Shown: piece by piece, positions 8,282 to 11,196 of the stretch | How positions within the stretch are numbered: position 1 is the first letter of the stretch | Layout of the letters: the number at the start of each line of letters is the position of its first letter | DNA from: Neisseriaceae bacterium | GTDB lineage: Bacteria; Pseudomonadota; Gammaproteobacteria; Burkholderiales; Neisseriaceae | Length of the DNA: 11,196 nt | Direction of reading: 5' to 3' | Assembly (NCBI GenBank): GCA_017989485.1 | Contig: JAGNPU010000026.1 | Span: 1-11,196 of the forward strand | Made by a program: the position numbers and the translations under genes | Notes under the pieces: model-generated | What the model was told of the DNA's origin: nothing | Database searches by the model: none | The model's input: only the letters and a program-made list of their open reading frames with translations

Positions 8282-8282
8282 A

Positions 8283-8302
8283 ACGGTTCCTTACGGTTCC
8301 TT
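8283..8302 (-). promoter_or_regulatory. Duplicated ribosome-binding site before the receptor gene
   Basis: On the - strand the 10-mer AAGGAACCGT occurs twice in perfect tandem immediately before the receptor ATG. The nearer AAGGA is well spaced for initiation; the further copy is 10 nt upstream. It looks like a recent slippage duplication of the Shine-Dalgarno region. Confidence 0.7.
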
Positions 8303-8308
8303 ATAGAG

Positions 8309-8331
8309 AAAAACCCAGGCGGAGCCTGGGT
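8309..8331 (-). terminator. Intrinsic terminator between the tonB-like gene and the receptor
   Basis: Read on the - strand, ACCCAGGC (8331-8324), loop TCC, GCCTGGGT (8320-8313) form a perfect 8-bp stem with a 3-nt loop, running into TTTTT. The hairpin begins 2 nt after the stop codon of the tonB-like gene and ends about 28 nt before the receptor start. It could lower receptor expression relative to the tonB-like gene, or imply an unseen second promoter. Confidence 0.8.
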
Positions 8332-8333
8332 GT

Positions 8334-8945
8334 TTAGTGAAATAAAATATCAAAGGTAATGCTGGCCTCTATCGGCGTGCCGTCACGCAGGGCGGTTTGA
8401 TAACGGGCGGACTCTGCCAGGCGACGCGCAGGCCGATAGAGTTTGGGTTCTTGACCGCTGGTGTTCAGGCGCAACAGTCGGTTGTCTGGGCTGATGACGG
8501 CCACCACGGTGACGCGGCCTTTTAACGGGCTTTTGACCCGCGTGGCAATGCCATGAATGCTGGGCAACGAGGTGATTGTGGCGGACGGGGCGGCTTTGGC
8601 CTCACCAGGGGCGGCTACGGCCATGGGGGCCTGGGCGAGTGGCGTCAAAGACATTTCGGCACGGATGTGCGCCCCCTCGGTAGGCTGCTTTGTCGGCGTG
8701 GGGGGCGTTGAGGATGAGGCCGCTCGGGCAAAAATGCGTGTGGGTGTTGGTTCTGGTTTGGCGGTGTGTGGCCGCATAGGGGCTAGGGGCTGAGGCCGCG
8801 GCGCAACACTGACTATGGTTAAAGCCTGCTGTGGGGTGGGCACGGCAGGCGGGTTGTTATGGACATAGCTCAATAGACCGACGTGTATCAAGCAGACCCA
8901 TAATAAGGTTGGCCAAGCGTGGGGCTGAGGGTGAAACGTGGACAT
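8334..8945 (-). CDS. tonB: TonB-like energy-transducing protein
   Basis: The 203-aa product resembles TonB, the inner-membrane protein that spans the periplasm and powers outer-membrane receptors. One N-terminal membrane anchor (WPTLLWVCLIHVGLLSYV, 11-28) carries H21. A Pro/Ala/Thr-rich periplasmic stretch spans about 32-125. The C-terminal domain (about 132-203) has GRVTVVAVISPDNRLL, a SARY motif and SITFDILF, in the order seen in TonB C-termini. The usual YP before that domain is absent. An upstream in-frame ATG at 9002 would give 222 aa, but it overlaps the -35 of the promoter, and the ATG at 8972 falls on the predicted transcript start. Starting at 8945 puts W11-P-T-L-L exactly where E. 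coli TonB has it. The ribosome-binding site is weak. No exbB or exbD lies beside it, so it must borrow those from elsewhere. The pairing with the receptor downstream suggests a dedicated partner. Confidence 0.8.
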   Translation of the reverse strand: MSTFHPQPHAWPTLLWVCLIHVGLLSYVHNNPPAVPTPQQALTIVSVAPRPQPLAPMRPHTAKPEPTPTRIFARAASSSTPPTPTKQPTEGAHIRAEMSLTPLAQAPMAVAAPGEAKAAPSATITSLPSIHGIATRVKSPLKGRVTVVAVISPDNRLLRLNTSGQEPKLYRPARRLAESARYQTALRDGTPIEASITFDILFH

Positions 8946-8974
8946 GGACGGCTCTGAGTATCTGTTTGTCATTA

Positions 8975-8999
8975 ATAAATGATAATAAGAATCATTTAT
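8975..8999. promoter_or_regulatory. Fur box overlapping the tonB-like promoter
   Basis: A 25-bp dyad has 9-bp arms ATAAATGAT (8975-8983) and ATCATTTAT (8991-8999). Its 15-bp core, TGATAATAAGAATCA (8980-8994, + strand), agrees with the Fur 7-1-7 consensus (TGATAAT-N-ATTATCA) at 12 of 14 defined positions. It lies between the -35 and -10 and covers the -10, a classic position for iron-dependent repression. Confidence 0.8.
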
Positions 9000-9007
9000 C
9001 ATGTCAA
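8979..9007 (-). promoter_or_regulatory. Sigma-70 promoter of the tonB-like/receptor unit
   Basis: On the - strand a perfect -35 TTGACA (9007-9002) is followed after exactly 17 bp by TATCAT (8984-8979; 5 of 6 matches to the -10 consensus). The predicted transcript start is near 8972, giving a leader of about 27 nt to the ATG at 8945. The upstream-most ATG (9002) shares its A with the -35 word. Confidence 0.75.
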
Positions 9008-9163
9008 AAGAAATTTACCCTATGTGACTGCCATGACGCAGAAGCCCCGTGCATGGACATTATGATTCTCGAATGCCGTATTTAGAAAAGCTTAATTCCA
9101 AAACCCTAAACGCATGCGTCATAATTGTGTTGATTGACAATAGACAAAAAGGGAGTTTACCGC

Positions 9164-9316
9164 ATGAAAAAAAGCCTATACACCGTCATGATGAGCAATA
9201 CCGTTCAAGCAGAGGGCAATTTTTTTAAAGAAGTATTTGGCTTCTAAGAAATATTTACGAGTGATTGGTACATCAGCCTGATCAGTGAAGGGTTTGAATT
9301 GGCCGTGATTTTGTAG
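9164..9316 (+). pseudogene. Broken 5' remnant of a VOC (glyoxalase/bleomycin-resistance fold) gene
   Basis: An ATG at 9164, with GGGAG 8 nt upstream, opens MKKSLYTVMMSNTVQAEGNF and reaches FFKEVFGF before an in-frame TAA (9245-9247). Past that stop the same frame continues with EIFTSDWYISLISEGFELAV and ends at TAG (9314) directly followed by TAA. Together these read as the first beta-alpha-beta-beta unit of a VOC-family protein, with the typical FF/YKEVFGF and SDWYISL ... ELAV patterns. The family normally has about 115-130 residues, so the 3' half and its second metal-ligand set are missing. A nonsense mutation plus 3' deletion explains it best. A translated 27-aa peptide from 9164-9247 is possible but is unlikely to be functional. 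The retained ribosome-binding site suggests recent decay. Confidence 0.7.
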
Positions 9317-9357
9317 TAACCCCCCATAAATAGACGCTTAATGCGCATGCATACTGA

Positions 9358-10388
<1,031 letters not shown>

Positions 10389-10389
<1 letters not shown>

Positions 10390-11078
10390 TGCAGAGCGTT
10401 CAGATGAAGAAGCTGAATCGGCTATGGGACTGGCTAGAAGAGCAGCTTCTGGTCGGTGCCTTGGTGGTCATGACGCTGGTGACCTTTGTGTACGTGGTGT
10501 TGAACAACGTGTATGGCGTTTGCTACTGGCTGGCAGAGCTGATGCCGGCATTCATGGGGGGCGTTAAAACCGTATTGCTGGTTCTGGGCGATGCCATTTT
10601 ACAGGCGGCCCAGCAGATGACGTGGAGCGCTTCACTCACCAAAGTAGGTTTTGCCTGGCTGATTTTTTTGGGGATTGCTTACGGGGTACGCACGGCCACC
10701 CATTTGGGCATAGACGTGTTCAGTAAACGCTTGCCTTTGTCGCAGCAGCGCAGTCTAGGCCTCATGGCCTGTGCCTGCTGCTTAATTTATGTGTGCTTAT
10801 TTTTTGCCGCCAGCTGGCAGTGGGTGTCGGTTTTGTGGCAGCGCCAAATAGGCGCCGAAGACTTAGACCAGTTCGGTATCAAGCTGGCCCACATTGCCGC
10901 AGTGGTGCCCATAGGTTTGGCTTTGGCGGGCTTACGCTATGTGCAAATGCTGCGCAAAATGCTGGCGCAAGAGCAAATTAACCTATTGCCGAATGAGTTA
11001 GAGGAGGTGGCTGATTTGCTGCAGGAGATGACTGCCGAGCCAGAGGGCGGGCAACAACAGAAAGTGGGGCCGTCATGA
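10389..11078 (+). CDS. dctQ: TRAP transporter small permease, DctQ family
   Basis: The 229-aa product is the four-helix inner-membrane subunit that partners DctM. Hydrophobic helices lie near 19-41, 84-103, 121-142 and 166-186. Between the first two is a long amphipathic stretch (about 45-80), as in the longer C4-dicarboxylate DctQ forms. Family motifs include TFVYVVLNN, YGVRTATHLGIDVF and GAEDLDQFGIK; the His-x-Gly-x-Asp in the second is the typical DctQ signature. The start overlaps the dctP stop as TGATG and has no clear ribosome-binding site, which points to translational coupling. A second ATG at codon 6 (10404), with AGAG in front, is an alternative start. The polar, Glu-rich C-terminal tail ends in a 4-bp overlap with dctM. 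Confidence 0.93.
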
Positions 11079-11196
11079 CGGTGCTGTTTTTATTCTTGGC
11101 TCTATTCGTCCTGATGTTCATGGGGGTGCCGATTGCGGTGGCTTTAGGCTTGTCCAGCGCCATCACCTTGTTTTTATTTGGCAATGAATCCTTAAG
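11075..11196 (+). CDS. dctM: TRAP transporter large permease DctM, 5' part
   Basis: The gene begins in a 4-bp ATGA overlap with the dctQ stop and is cut by the right edge after 40 codons. The visible sequence, MTVLFLFLALFVLMFMGVPI followed by AVALGLSSAITLFLFGNESL, is the highly conserved first helix and the G-V-P-I-A turn of the DctM large permease. The family normally has about 425 residues and 12 or so helices and performs the Na+-coupled transport step. No stop or frameshift is seen in the visible part. It completes the P-Q-M order of a single operon. Confidence 0.93.
   Translation, partial: MTVLFLFLALFVLMFMGVPIAVALGLSSAITLFLFGNESL

Noticed and set aside
8557..9085. Plus-strand open frames opposite the tonB-like gene
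   Set aside because: They are low-complexity Gly/Ala/Val shadows of the Pro/Ala/Thr-rich region on the other strand, without ribosome-binding sites or domains.
9110..9352. Palindromes ACGCATGCGT (9110-9119) and ATGCGCATGC (9341-9350) flanking the VOC remnant as mobile-element ends
   Set aside because: They share only a 7-base word, have no matching target duplication, and no transposase-like sequence lies between them.

Overview
The window reads as chromosomal DNA of a Gram-negative bacterium of about 50-55% GC, most likely a beta- or gammaproteobacterium. The evidence is the outer-membrane and periplasmic gene content: autotransporter barrels, a lipidated OmpA-type protein, a TonB receptor with a TonB homologue, and a TRAP carrier. 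The autotransporter and DctP sequences have, from memory, a Neisseriaceae-like flavour, but I did not see a complete neisserial DNA uptake word, so the family remains open.

Bases 1-4150 form a surface block on the + strand. The 3' part of a classical autotransporter (end of passenger, proline-rich linker, barrel) runs in from the left edge. After a hairpin and a long gene-free stretch comes a second autotransporter barrel, clearly paralogous to the first, with a signal peptide but essentially no passenger. A small OmpA-domain lipoprotein that should bind peptidoglycan follows 48 bp later, and a terminator closes the block. Next is a stand-alone half-size ABC exporter (permease fused to ATPase), convergent with the following genes.

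Bases 6107-9007 form an iron-uptake unit on the - strand: a tonB-like gene followed by a TonB-dependent siderophore receptor. A near-consensus sigma-70 promoter overlapped by a strong Fur box lies upstream. This promoter overlaps the first possible ATG of the tonB-like gene, so the real start is about 19 codons downstream. There the first residues line up with E. coli TonB. A perfect hairpin terminator sits between the tonB-like gene and the receptor.

Bases 9164-9316 hold a small, previously easy-to-miss relic: the first roughly 50 codons of a VOC (glyoxalase/bleomycin-resistance fold) gene, broken by an in-frame stop and missing its 3' half. From 9367 to the right edge lies a tightly overlapping dctP-dctQ-dctM operon for a TRAP transporter, probably for C4-dicarboxylates; dctM is cut by the window end.

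I see no RNA genes, CRISPR array, insertion sequence or phage genes. The items most worth following are the passenger-less barrel paired with an OmpA-like lipoprotein, the shared CGxC pair in both barrels, and the Fur-controlled tonB/receptor unit with its internal terminator.
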